This document shows positions 38,289 through 46,192 of a DNA stretch of 64,000 bases, one piece after another; position 1 is the first letter of the stretch, and every line of letters begins with the position of its first letter. Origin of the DNA: Pseudalkalibacillus salsuginis (GTDB lineage Bacteria; Bacillota; Bacilli; Bacillales; Fictibacillaceae); NCBI RefSeq assembly GCF_021646685.1, contig NZ_JAKJHW010000001.1, positions 620,001 to 684,000 on the forward strand, read 5' to 3'. The position numbers were made by a program, and so were the translations under genes. The notes beneath the pieces are model-generated. The model worked only from the letters and a program-made list of their open reading frames with translations. It was not told the DNA's origin and did not search any database.

Positions 38289-39278
38289 TTAACCAGTAAA
38301 CGAAGTCTTAAACCAGGCATCGATTTTCTCCATGATGGATTGCAAAGCCCTGGGATCTGAAAAACTCGGAAGCTCTGCCATCAATGCTTCCTTAGGCGCT
38401 GTCACTTCTTCACCTTTTTTCTGTATGAAAAAGATGCTTTTCGCCTGCTCTTCTTTTTTGAACATCGTCAATGGCAGCTGGAGAAGTCCGTGGATGACTG
38501 CTTCCTCCCTAAGGTATTTATTCAGTTTCTGTGCTTGATCACCGGCAAATAGGAAGTTCGGAATCAAGAAGAAGAGAAACCCGCCTTCCTTCGTATGGTT
38601 GAGTGCCTGTTCAATCATCAGATGATGTGAAAATGAATGACCTGTGTCTGCCTTCAATCGGTATTTTGAAGCCATATCATCATTCGGATAATACCCCACT
38701 GGCAAATCAGTGATAACGAGATCGACAGGATCGATCATCAATGATTGTAAGCTGTCCTGATGATAAAGCTGGATATCGTGCTCCTGTGCATTCATATTGA
38801 CATACGCTAGCTTGATCAATGTTTCATCAACTTCTGAACCATAACTGAAGACTTTCATTTTTGTCTGGTTAAGAACTGCTGAAACAAGATTTCCTGTCCC
38901 TATCGCAGGATCCAAGAGGGTGATCCGCTCTTTTTTACTCATCGTCTTTTCAACAAGATAGCCGACGAATAACGCTACTGCATCAGGCGTCATCGCATGC
39001 TGGGACTGGACCCCATCCTGCATTCCCTTCAGAATCGCTAACTGATATCCTTTCCGGATTTCTTCCTTGGATAATTCATCTAACGAAAGTGATTCATATT
39101 TATAAATGAGATCATTCTTCGTCTGTTCATCATACTTGTCCTGTATACCACCCTGTACGAGGTTTTCCCCCGTCATGATCAGAGCGTCCAGATAGGAAAC
39201 CTGTTCCTTCTCAGAAATAATAGTAGCCGTTTCATGTAATAATCTATAGATTGATTCAACGTTCTTAAAATCAGCCAT
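38289..39278 (-). CDS. ytxK: Class I SAM-dependent DNA methyltransferase-like protein YtxK
   Basis: 329 aa. SAM-binding motif I LDPAIGTGNLVSAVL (centre), followed by SEVDE and a modified catalytic motif TDLPVGYY in place of (D/N)PPY, the pattern of the YtxK group. The N-terminal helical domain and GGFLFFLIPNFLF resemble N6-adenine methylases of the HsdM type. No restriction or specificity subunit is nearby, and motif IV is altered (LPVGY), so DNA methylation activity is doubtful. Start at the ATG at 39278 after TAGGAGGAATTATACC. Confidence 0.88.
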   Translation of the reverse strand: MADFKNVESIYRLLHETATIISEKEQVSYLDALIMTGENLVQGGIQDKYDEQTKNDLIYKYESLSLDELSKEEIRKGYQLAILKGMQDGVQSQHAMTPDAVALFVGYLVEKTMSKKERITLLDPAIGTGNLVSAVLNQTKMKVFSYGSEVDETLIKLAYVNMNAQEHDIQLYHQDSLQSLMIDPVDLVITDLPVGYYPNDDMASKYRLKADTGHSFSHHLMIEQALNHTKEGGFLFFLIPNFLFAGDQAQKLNKYLREEAVIHGLLQLPLTMFKKEEQAKSIFFIQKKGEEVTAPKEALMAELPSFSDPRALQSIMEKIDAWFKTSFTG

Positions 39279-39390
39279 GGTATAATTCCTCCTAACATAC
39301 ACTAGTCCTATTGTAACAAATACATGTAGAATCACCGAATCAAAGTACCTTAGATTTGAAGTTACTGGGATGGTGCTTATGATGTCATGA

Positions 39391-39537
39391 TATTCTGTTC
39401 ACTTCCAAGATTAATTTGTTCACTTCACAGGATAATCTGTTCACTTCACAGCATAATCTGTTCACACTCAGGAATATTCTGTTCACTTCTCAGCATAATT
39501 TGTTCGCTTCCAGGAATAATCTGTTAACTTCTAAGGG
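39391..39537. repeat. Tandem array of seven 21-bp units
   Basis: Seven contiguous units of exactly 21 bp, starts at 39391, 39412, 39433, 39454, 39475, 39496 and 39517. Consensus TAATCTGTTCACTTC followed by a variable six (CAGGAA-like). The core TGTTCACTTC is the best conserved part. The array sits between the ytxK-like gene and the tpx terminator. On the minus strand one frame is open (repeat S-C-E-V-N-R-L), but no start or ribosome binding site supports a gene. The 380-bp gap holds nothing else besides the terminator. Confidence 0.95.
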
Positions 39538-39559
39538 TGGTGATGTCAATCCTTCCAAA

Positions 39560-39630
39560 ATAAAAAGGGTTAACCTTTCAGTGAGATAAGACACATTTCA
39601 GTGTATGTCCAACTCTTCTGTGGTTAACCC
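39560..39630 (-). terminator. Composite tpx terminator
   Basis: GGGTTAACC (39567-39575) pairs with GGTTAACCC (39622-39630). The 46-nt loop holds an inner hairpin ACAC-ATTTCA-GTGT. TTTTTATTTTGG follows on the minus strand. Confidence 0.75.
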
Positions 39631-39659
39631 CTTCCTATTAAACTTTCTGCTGTAGAGGA

Positions 39660-40160
39660 TTACTGGGCAGACTTGGCTGCTTCAATAGCTGCCTCATAAT
39701 CCGGATGATTTGTTGCTTCGTTTACATACTCTACATATGTAACTTTATCGTTGCTATCTACAACGAAAACGGCGCGAGTCAAAAGACGCAGCTCTTCAAT
39801 TGCTACACCATATGCTTTTCCAAATGAAAGATCTCTGTGGTCTGAAAGAGTATGAAGGTTTTCAACTCCTGCAGCAGCACACCATCTCTTTTGTGCCATT
39901 GGAAGGTCAACGCTAACCGTCAATACTTTGACATTATCAAGCTTAGATGCTTCCTCGTTAAAACGGCGGGTTTGTTGGTCACATACGCCAGTATCAACAG
40001 ATGGGACCACACTGATCAGCCTTACAGAACCTTTTGTGTCTTGTAGAGTTACAGGAGACATGTCATTTGCCAATACTTTGAAGTCAGGAGCTGTATCCCC
40101 TACTTTCACTTCATTTCCTAATAATGTTACAGGATTTTGTTTAAATGTTACTGCTGCCAT
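39660..40160 (-). CDS. tpx: Thiol peroxidase Tpx (2-Cys atypical)
   Basis: 166 aa. Reduces hydroperoxides using thioredoxin. Peroxidatic Cys60 in [12 protein letters not shown] and resolving Cys94 in KRWCAAAG are both present, as is the FGKAYGV region. ATG preceded by GAGGAGATGTTTTAAAA. Same position as tpx (ytgI) in B. subtilis. Ends at a composite terminator behind which the seven-unit array lies. Confidence 0.96.
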   Translation of the reverse strand: MAAVTFKQNPVTLLGNEVKVGDTAPDFKVLANDMSPVTLQDTKGSVRLISVVPSVDTGVCDQQTRRFNEEASKLDNVKVLTVSVDLPMAQKRWCAAAGVENLHTLSDHRDLSFGKAYGVAIEELRLLTRAVFVVDSNDKVTYVEYVNEATNHPDYEAAIEAAKSAQ

Positions 40161-40246
40161 TTTTTAAAACATCTCCTCATTAAAGTATTCTCACATCGTT
40201 CATGTTAAACTTTCTGAAATTTGTTATCAAGTAAATTGCCCGGAAC

Positions 40247-40457
40247 AAGAAAAGCGTAAGCCCCCTGATCATCCACAAAGGCACTGGAAGTCCGACGAGG
40301 AGGCTCGAACCAAACAAAGTTCGGTTTTGCGCGGGCTAACACTTCCACCTAAATCAATGTGTCGACCGCCGCAGGAGGACTGAAGTGATCCAAGTGGTTG
40401 GGTGTTGGAGCTAGACATAATATCACAGAAACCAAAATTTTTATACTTTCTTAACGT
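40247..40457 (+). repeat. Dispersed repeat, module A, full length (copy 6)
   Basis: Full module: AAAAGCGTAAGCC at the left, central GAACC...GGTTT hairpin, CACCTAAATCAATGTGTCG, GGACTGAAGTGATCCAAG and TATACTTTCTTAACG at the right. The basal stem has decayed (AGCCCCC against GGGTGTT). Abuts the ytfJ terminator T-tract. It occupies most of the 363 bp between tpx and ytfJ. Confidence 0.88.
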
Positions 40458-40459
40458 AC

Positions 40460-40504
40460 AAAAAAGCTGGCCGAGAACATCGGTTCAAGCGATGTTCGGC
40501 CAGC
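40460..40504 (-). terminator. ytfIJ terminator
   Basis: GCTGGCCG-GAACATCG and CGATGTTC-GGCCAGC form a stem of about 15 pairs with a 7-nt loop, followed by six T on the minus strand. Confidence 0.9.
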
Positions 40505-40523
40505 CCTTCAACATTCAAGGTCT

Positions 40524-41039
40524 TTAAAAATCAAGGTCTTGCTTTTGGCGCCTTTCAGGTTGTTGTTGCTGCATTTGTGAATTGTTGTTCGATTGTTGAT
40601 TGTTGTTTCTATTAGAATTTGATTTCATCTGAAACCCGCTGTTGCTCATCATTCTCTGTACTCTGTCCACTACTTGCGGGGCTAAATCCAGCAGCCGTTC
40701 ATACAAGTGTGTACTGTTATCGAGGTGGATCGTTTTCACTCCGGAAGAATTGACGATCAAAAACGCGATTGGTGTGATGGATACTCCCCCACCACTACCC
40801 CCTCCGAAAGGGTGTGATTCCCCCTCTGAAGAATCTCGCTTTGATTGTCCTGTCCCTCCTGATTGACCATTGAACTGGCTACCTCCAGCTGCAAAACCGA
40901 ATCCAACCTTTGAAACTGTCAGGATCACACTTCCATCCGGTGTTTCAACTGGATCACCGATAATTGTATTCACATCGATCATTTCTTTAATATTTTCCAT
41001 TGCTGTCTGCATCAAGCCCTGAATTGGATGTTCTGACAT
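40524..41039 (-). CDS. ytfJ: Spore protein YtfJ (GerW family)
   Basis: 171 aa. N-terminal part (PIQGLMQTAMENIKEMIDVNTIIGDPVETPDG) and the glycine-rich segment GGGSGGGVSITPIAFLIV match the YtfJ/GerW family, which is made during sporulation and affects germination in related species. The C-terminal about 45 residues are low-complexity, rich in Asn and Gln, ending RRQKQDLDF. Its start lies within the end of ytfI (53-bp overlap), so the pair is translationally linked. Confidence 0.88.
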   Translation of the reverse strand: MSEHPIQGLMQTAMENIKEMIDVNTIIGDPVETPDGSVILTVSKVGFGFAAGGSQFNGQSGGTGQSKRDSSEGESHPFGGGSGGGVSITPIAFLIVNSSGVKTIHLDNSTHLYERLLDLAPQVVDRVQRMMSNSGFQMKSNSNRNNNQQSNNNSQMQQQQPERRQKQDLDF

Positions 41040-41688
41040 GCTGTTTCCTTCCCTTCCAATTTTTTACGATCAGATATGCTGCGAGCATAGCTTGCCCGAT
41101 TCTAAAAGAAAACATACAGAATAATTCCGTTTGGACCACTGGTGTTTGAAAAGAAGGTGTAACCTCGAGGACCGGCGGTTTGATCATATTTGTCGTAAAA
41201 CTGATAAATCCAGCTACACTCCCTTTGATCGTCCATAGCAAACCTGCAAATATCCCTGTTGAAGCTGCATCTCCTGTACCAATCGTACTGACCCATTCGA
41301 ACTCCTCTACCGTCATTTTCTTTAAAAATCCCCTGACGATCCTACTCAGTTGATACACAGAGTCCAGCAATTCCCTTATTTCCCGGGCTCGGTCAATCAA
41401 CGATTCAGCCTCGAAAGTCGATTCTTTCTCATCTTTCTGTTTTTGATTAGCGATTTCCTTTTCCGTTTCATATTCCATATGCATGAGGCCATCCTTACCA
41501 CGCTCAATTTTATTCAAAGGAATCACCCAGGCATAGTCGAATAACCCTTTTAAGAATTGGGCTTGGACCAAAAATGTATCCTTTTTTCCTTGATGAATGT
41601 ATTTCATTGTGATCCTTACTCGGCTGACCAAAATGATGGCGAACACTATACAGAAACAGAGCAGGATACCAATAATCCAATACAACAT
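40987..41688 (-). CDS. ytfI: DUF2953 membrane protein YtfI
   Basis: 233 aa. N-terminal membrane helix (YWIIGILLCFCIVFAIILVSRV), a charged loop and C-terminal hydrophobic segments; the conserved EEFEWVSTIGTGDAASTGIFAGLLWTIKG region, in parts, fits DUF2953. Encoded upstream of ytfJ in bacilli and thought to be sporulation-linked through that pairing. The ATG at 41688 is preceded by GAGGTGGTCCTC; a GTG three codons upstream is inside the ribosome binding site. Confidence 0.8.
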   Translation of the reverse strand: MLYWIIGILLCFCIVFAIILVSRVRITMKYIHQGKKDTFLVQAQFLKGLFDYAWVIPLNKIERGKDGLMHMEYETEKEIANQKQKDEKESTFEAESLIDRAREIRELLDSVYQLSRIVRGFLKKMTVEEFEWVSTIGTGDAASTGIFAGLLWTIKGSVAGFISFTTNMIKPPVLEVTPSFQTPVVQTELFCMFSFRIGQAMLAAYLIVKNWKGRKQHVRTSNSGLDADSNGKY

Positions 41689-41761
41689 GAGGACCACCTC
41701 GGTATCTAGAAAGACATGGAAATTCGTATCTCAATGAACCTATGTTTCTTCCGAAAAAAAT

Positions 41762-41793
41762 AAGACCTATCAGCATTATGTGCTGACAGGTCT
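41762..41793 (-). terminator. sppA-yteJ terminator
   Basis: AGACCTATCAGCA (41763-41775) pairs with TGCTGACAGGTCT (41781-41793) with one mismatch; TTATTTTTTT follows on the minus strand. Confidence 0.85.
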
Positions 41794-41804
41794 ATAACAA
41801 TACC

Positions 41805-42296
41805 TTATTTTCGGATGTGGACGACTCTAGTGTCCGCAAATATGTCGTGCAATGATTGCTTTTCCCTTGTAAATGCTGTGACGATATAGCCGATCAAAAA
41901 AATGGTCTTACTGATGAACCGCCCGACCACTTCACGAAAAAGCACAGTAGACCAGGGCAGCTTTTCACCCAAATCCTTGGACACGACTTTTATCGCAAAA
42001 AGCATTTTCCCTATTGTTTGGCCGAAAAAGCGTGTCATCAATACGAAATAACCGTAAAAGAAGATTGCCGCCAATATCGCCCTCAGTGAAAACATCCCCC
42101 CATCATCGAGAGGGAGATTCAACAGGACGAGAAATGGTTTCACAATGAGACTGTTCAAACTCCAAATGACAATGAGATCCAAAAGAAATGCCCAAAACCG
42201 CATCCAAAATCCTGCATAGACGGGAGGAGCAGTTGTTGGTGTCATAGGTTGGGATGGTTCTGCAACCTGTTCTTCACCTGATAATGTATGGTCCAT
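41805..42296 (-). CDS. yteJ: RDD family membrane protein YteJ
   Basis: 163 aa. YAGFWMRFWAFLLDLIVIWSL gives the Arg and Asp residues that name the RDD family, and GQTIGKMLFAIKVVSKDLGEKLPW the second signature. Three to four membrane helices. 11 bp downstream of sppA. In B. subtilis YteJ inhibits SppA and protects against lantibiotics together with it. Confidence 0.88.
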   Translation of the reverse strand: MDHTLSGEEQVAEPSQPMTPTTAPPVYAGFWMRFWAFLLDLIVIWSLNSLIVKPFLVLLNLPLDDGGMFSLRAILAAIFFYGYFVLMTRFFGQTIGKMLFAIKVVSKDLGEKLPWSTVLFREVVGRFISKTIFLIGYIVTAFTREKQSLHDIFADTRVVHIRK

Positions 42297-42307
42297 TCCA
42301 ATCCCTC

Positions 42308-43315
42308 CTATTCCGTATACAAGTACTTGATTTGAGGTGTATTCGTTTGACTCATCAATTCATGAATCCCCAACAAATCTTTATTCGGTTGGAATAATTT
42401 TTGAGCTGTCATGTTCAAGAAGGAATTCCAACCAAGGCGGTTTTCATACTTGATGACATTCAAATGTGAATTACCGAGATCTTTTTTCATCGCTTTTACG
42501 GTATCATTCAAATCCCCAAGCTCATCCACCAGATCCGTTTCTTTTGCCTGTTGGCCATCGTATACACGTCCATCAGCTAATTCTCTCACTCTATTTTCAG
42601 GTATGTCACGTCCAGAAGCGATCACATCGACAAATTGATTGTAAGAATTATCGACGATCGATTGTAAGATCTCCCTTTCTTCATCTGTCATCTCACGTGT
42701 TGGGGATAGAATATCTTTATGAGCGCCACTCTTGATCGTTTCCCATTTTACACCTAGTTTGTCAGCAAGCTCCCCATAATTCATGGATTGGATAATGACT
42801 CCTAGAGAACCTGTCAATGTGGAAGGGTGGGCAAAAATCTTATCTGCTGGGGCTGAAATATAATAGCCGCCGGATGCAGCCATATTCCCCATCGATATGT
42901 ATACTGGTTTTTTATGTTCCTTTTGGATGGAAGTTATAGCGTCATGGATCTCTGCGCTTTCAACGACCCCACCTCCAGGACTATTCACCCGGATGATGAT
43001 CCCCTCTACATTCCTGTCTTCACCAGCGTGCTTCAACATATCCAAAAATCTCTGGTGATTGTATCCCGGTGATTGAAAGAATGAGGTTGCATCTCCAGTA
43101 TCCTGGATGACTCCTTCAACGTCGAGCAGAACAATATTCTGCTTATCGCTACCTTTTTCAACGACCTTCTCTACAAAAGGATCCTCATCTAAAAGTCCAG
43201 TGTTCTGTAATCCTGATAAATTGTTGGATGCAGCTGACGATAATACATTCATCATAATAGAACCAATGAACAATACTGCTGCAATTCCAAGTGCAATCCA
43301 ACGTTTCCCGTTCAT
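42308..43315 (-). CDS. sppA: Signal peptide peptidase SppA
   Basis: 335 aa, single N-terminal membrane helix, catalytic domain outside. Short Gram-positive form. Ser148 in NMAASGGYYISAP is the nucleophile and Lys200 in KSGAHKD the general base (B. subtilis Ser147 and Lys199). NSPGGGV is the substrate-binding loop. Degrades cleaved signal peptides and helps in resistance to membrane-active peptides. ATG start at 43315 behind AGGAGGC. Operon with yteJ. Confidence 0.95.
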   Translation of the reverse strand: MNGKRWIALGIAAVLFIGSIMMNVLSSAASNNLSGLQNTGLLDEDPFVEKVVEKGSDKQNIVLLDVEGVIQDTGDATSFFQSPGYNHQRFLDMLKHAGEDRNVEGIIIRVNSPGGGVVESAEIHDAITSIQKEHKKPVYISMGNMAASGGYYISAPADKIFAHPSTLTGSLGVIIQSMNYGELADKLGVKWETIKSGAHKDILSPTREMTDEEREILQSIVDNSYNQFVDVIASGRDIPENRVRELADGRVYDGQQAKETDLVDELGDLNDTVKAMKKDLGNSHLNVIKYENRLGWNSFLNMTAQKLFQPNKDLLGIHELMSQTNTPQIKYLYTE

Positions 43316-43506
43316 ATAAAGCCTCCTAGCACATCTTCATTTGGTAATTATGTCCAGCACATGTAAGAATATCATATTTTCATCATGGAATCATGAACAT
43401 TTGACAAAAACTTTGTGAAAAACGAAGATAAAATAAGCAGTACAATTTTAGTCACGCAACAATCAGGGTAAAACTAGATACCACAGCAACTCATAGGAGG
43501 TTCGTA

Positions 43507-44304
43507 ATGTCTGATCGTAAGAATATCCATTTTTTCCACAAAAGAGACAGTCAATATGAAGAACAAATACTTAAGTTGAAAAACTTAGCGACCGATAATG
43601 GATTTACATTGGTTGAAAACCCAGACGATGCAAACATCATAGCGAGCATCGGGGGAGATGGAACCTTCCTCCAAGCCGTCCGCCAAACCGGATTTCGGGA
43701 CAATGCGCTTTATGTCGGTGTAAGTACTGGACAGTTAGGGTTTTATTGTGATTTCGACATAGAAGATATTGCCGGTATGATTGATGCGATGATGAATGAA
43801 CAAGTTGAAGTCCGCAGATATCCGACTATTCTCGTAAGCATGGAGAATGACGCTGCTTTTCATTGTTTGAATGAATGTTCCATCCGCTCAGGCATCATTA
43901 AGACACTGTCCATGGATTTGTATATTGATGACTTATTTTTTGAGCGATTTAAAGGGGACGGTATGATCATATCGACGCCAACCGGAAGTACTGCTTACAA
44001 CAAATCATTGGATGGAGCGATCGTCGATCCGAAACTTCCATGTATGCAGATCAGTGAAGTGGCGTCCCTCAATAATAATCATTACCGTACACTCGGAAGT
44101 TCGTTCATATTAAGTGAATCAAGAGCACTTGAAATTCAAATCATCAAAGAAGGGAACAACTTTCCGATCATCGGCATGGACAATGAAGCACTGAGTATTC
44201 GTGAACCCGGGGCAATCCGTATCCAACTATCCGATAAAAGGATCAAGACCGTCAAGCTTAAAGACAACTCCTTCTGGCACAAGGTCAAGCGAAGCTTTTT
44301 ATAA
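43507..44304 (+). CDS. nadF: NAD kinase (NadF/PpnKB type)
   Basis: 265 aa. Phosphorylates NAD to NADP. GGDGT motif in IASIGGDGTFLQA, NE region FHCLNECSI and the TPTGSTAYN loop are intact. B. subtilis has two NAD kinases; this one matches the second (PpnKB/YtdI, 267 aa) found beside sppA. ATG preceded by TAGGAGGTTCGTA. Divergent from sppA, convergent with ytcJ. Confidence 0.92.
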   Translation: MSDRKNIHFFHKRDSQYEEQILKLKNLATDNGFTLVENPDDANIIASIGGDGTFLQAVRQTGFRDNALYVGVSTGQLGFYCDFDIEDIAGMIDAMMNEQVEVRRYPTILVSMENDAAFHCLNECSIRSGIIKTLSMDLYIDDLFFERFKGDGMIISTPTGSTAYNKSLDGAIVDPKLPCMQISEVASLNNNHYRTLGSSFILSESRALEIQIIKEGNNFPIIGMDNEALSIREPGAIRIQLSDKRIKTVKLKDNSFWHKVKRSFL

Positions 44305-44315
44305 CCATGCTTTAT

Positions 44316-44403
44316 AAAATTAGAGGACTCTCGAGACCTTAAATCATGGACTTTCAGCACTGGTTCTAGCCGAACAGCAGTAGAGATGTCCTCTAATTTT
44401 TTT
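44316..44403 (+). terminator. Composite terminator between nadF and ytcJ
   Basis: AAAATTAGAGGAC (44316-44328) pairs perfectly with GTCCTCTAATTTT (44388-44400), 13 bp, followed by TTT. The 59-nt loop contains at least one further hairpin (ACTG-GTTC...GAAC-AG-CAGT) and the palindrome TCTCGAGA. It is unusually large for an intrinsic terminator. Confidence 0.7.
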
Positions 44404-44457
44404 AAATCACCAGATACTGCTGCCCCCCAATGAGTCAGAAACTGATCGGATCATCGT

Positions 44458-46044
44458 TTAAGCTTGATAGACAGTCAAGTTGTTCACGACTGTCTTTACT
44501 ACTTTAATATTCGGAATTTCTTCTGGATCGATATGGAACAAGTCTCCGTTCAAGATTGTGAAATCAGCACTGTATCCTTTTTCGATCATCCCATTTCCGT
44601 TTTCATTTCCGATAGCATAGGCACTTCCCTTCGTATATAGTTCAACAGCTTCATATACAGATAATTTTTGTTCAGGATAATAGCCTTCGTGTTTATCGCC
44701 TTGCTTTTTACGCATGACAGCTGCATAGATCGTCAACAAAGGATCCGCCGTCTCGATTGGCGCATCTGAGCCAGCAGCACATGCAATCCCTTCTTTTAAT
44801 AACGTTTTCCAGGCAAAACTATACATCATCCTCGCTTCCCCTAACCGTTCAATCACCCATGGAAAATCAGAGGCAACAAAGTGAGGCTGGATATCGATGA
44901 TGACAGGGACCCTTTTCAAGCGTTCTAGTAAATCTGGACGAACAACCTGACCGTGGACGAAGCGATCGCGTAAGCCTTCTGGTGGCGGATATTCTTCAAC
45001 CGCGTAAAGGGCAAATTCCAAAGCAAGATCCCCTATCGTATGGATTGCGACTGGCATTTGATAGTGACGTGCCTTTTTGACCAGCTCCTTCAACTCTGTC
45101 AATGAATGGATTGCTACACCATACGTCTCTGGCATGTCATTATAAGGTTTACTCAAATAAGCTGTACGGCCGCCAAGGGCTCCATCAGCAAAAATCTTCA
45201 TCGCACCTAGCTCGACCAATCCATTTGAATCTCCATATTCCAACCCTTCCTCATGCATATCCTTAACTACTTCGTGATGCACTAACAAATTCGCTTTGAA
45301 TTGAAGCTGACCTGGATTGAGAACGTCGAGGAAAGTTTGATAGGTCCGTTTGAAACCACCATAATAGTTGAGATCCTCCGTATGTCCGCCAACAAGGCCG
45401 AGACGGGTCAGATCCTGTACAGAAGTTCTCAGTGCACGTTGTAAATAGTCCTCCGTTACTTGTGGAAGGGCATTTTTCACCAACTCCTGTGCTTTATCCA
45501 ATAAAAATCCTGTTGGCCGCCCATTCGAATCCCTGACGATCACACCCCCTGGGGGATCCTCAGTATCTTCGGTGATACCCGCAAGCTCCAAGGCTTTTGA
45601 GTTAGCTAACAAAGCATGGCGACAGATCCGGGTCAGCATCATCGGGTGGTGTGGTGCAAGCTCATCGAGTTCAAATCGATGAAATATTTTTCGATCCACA
45701 AAGTTATTTTCATTCCATCCTTCGCCCATGATCCAATCCCCGACTGATGTTGAATACACTTTCTCCCTTAAAGTCGTTCTCATCTCTTCAGCTGACATCA
45801 CTTCAGAAAGGTCCAACCGTAACAGTTTTTCTCCATGACCAATCATATGTAAGTGGCTATCAACAAAGCCGGGATACATGATGGCCCCCTGCAGATCCTC
45901 GATATGGTCAATTTTGTATTCCTTTTCAAGGCGTGAACGGTCACCCCTGTCAATAATTTTATCGTCTTCCACCAAAACAGCTTCGACTTTATCAAATTCA
46001 TGCTTCATCGTATAAATGGTACCGTTCGTCCACAACGTATTCAT
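44458..46044 (-). CDS. ytcJ: YtcJ-like metal-dependent amidohydrolase
   Basis: 528 aa. YtcJ group of the amidohydrolase superfamily. Metal ligands in VDSHLHMIGHG, the His in MPVAIHTIGDLALE, RFVHGQVVRPDL, and the Asp in AAGSDAPIETADP. N-terminal and C-terminal beta sandwich segments (NGTIYTMKHE; GYSADFTILNGDLF) complete the fold. Substrate unknown. The ATG at 46044 follows TTGGAGTGTAAAG; the frame is open 33 codons upstream but not conserved-looking. An inverted repeat AGATTT-ACTAGG-AAATCT lies about 50 bp upstream. Confidence 0.88.
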   Translation of the reverse strand: MNTLWTNGTIYTMKHEFDKVEAVLVEDDKIIDRGDRSRLEKEYKIDHIEDLQGAIMYPGFVDSHLHMIGHGEKLLRLDLSEVMSAEEMRTTLREKVYSTSVGDWIMGEGWNENNFVDRKIFHRFELDELAPHHPMMLTRICRHALLANSKALELAGITEDTEDPPGGVIVRDSNGRPTGFLLDKAQELVKNALPQVTEDYLQRALRTSVQDLTRLGLVGGHTEDLNYYGGFKRTYQTFLDVLNPGQLQFKANLLVHHEVVKDMHEEGLEYGDSNGLVELGAMKIFADGALGGRTAYLSKPYNDMPETYGVAIHSLTELKELVKKARHYQMPVAIHTIGDLALEFALYAVEEYPPPEGLRDRFVHGQVVRPDLLERLKRVPVIIDIQPHFVASDFPWVIERLGEARMMYSFAWKTLLKEGIACAAGSDAPIETADPLLTIYAAVMRKKQGDKHEGYYPEQKLSVYEAVELYTKGSAYAIGNENGNGMIEKGYSADFTILNGDLFHIDPEEIPNIKVVKTVVNNLTVYQA

Positions 46045-46165
46045 CTTTACACTCCAATCACTAACCTCGTTTGTATCAGCATACCTAAGATTTACTAGGA
46101 AATCTAGTATGGAGAACGTAGTATAAACCTGCTGAGAAGTCATGTTTTTGCTCGAGAAAAATCGA

Positions 46166-46187
46166 AAGGACCGTCTGTACGGCCCTT
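46166..46187 (-). terminator. Terminator of the acyl-CoA synthetase gene
   Basis: AAGG(A)CCGT and ACGG(C)CCTT arms with a 4-nt loop, T-rich on the minus strand (TTTCGATTTTTC). It overlaps the end of the region between ytcI and ytcJ. Confidence 0.65.
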
Positions 46188-46192
46188 CAATT

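Noticed and set aside
38289-39278. Part of a restriction-modification system
   Set aside because: No restriction or specificity subunit nearby and the catalytic motif is altered; the gene matches the housekeeping ytxK position.
39391-39537. CRISPR array
   Set aside because: Units are contiguous with no unique spacers of about 30 bp, unit length is 21 bp, and no cas gene is present.
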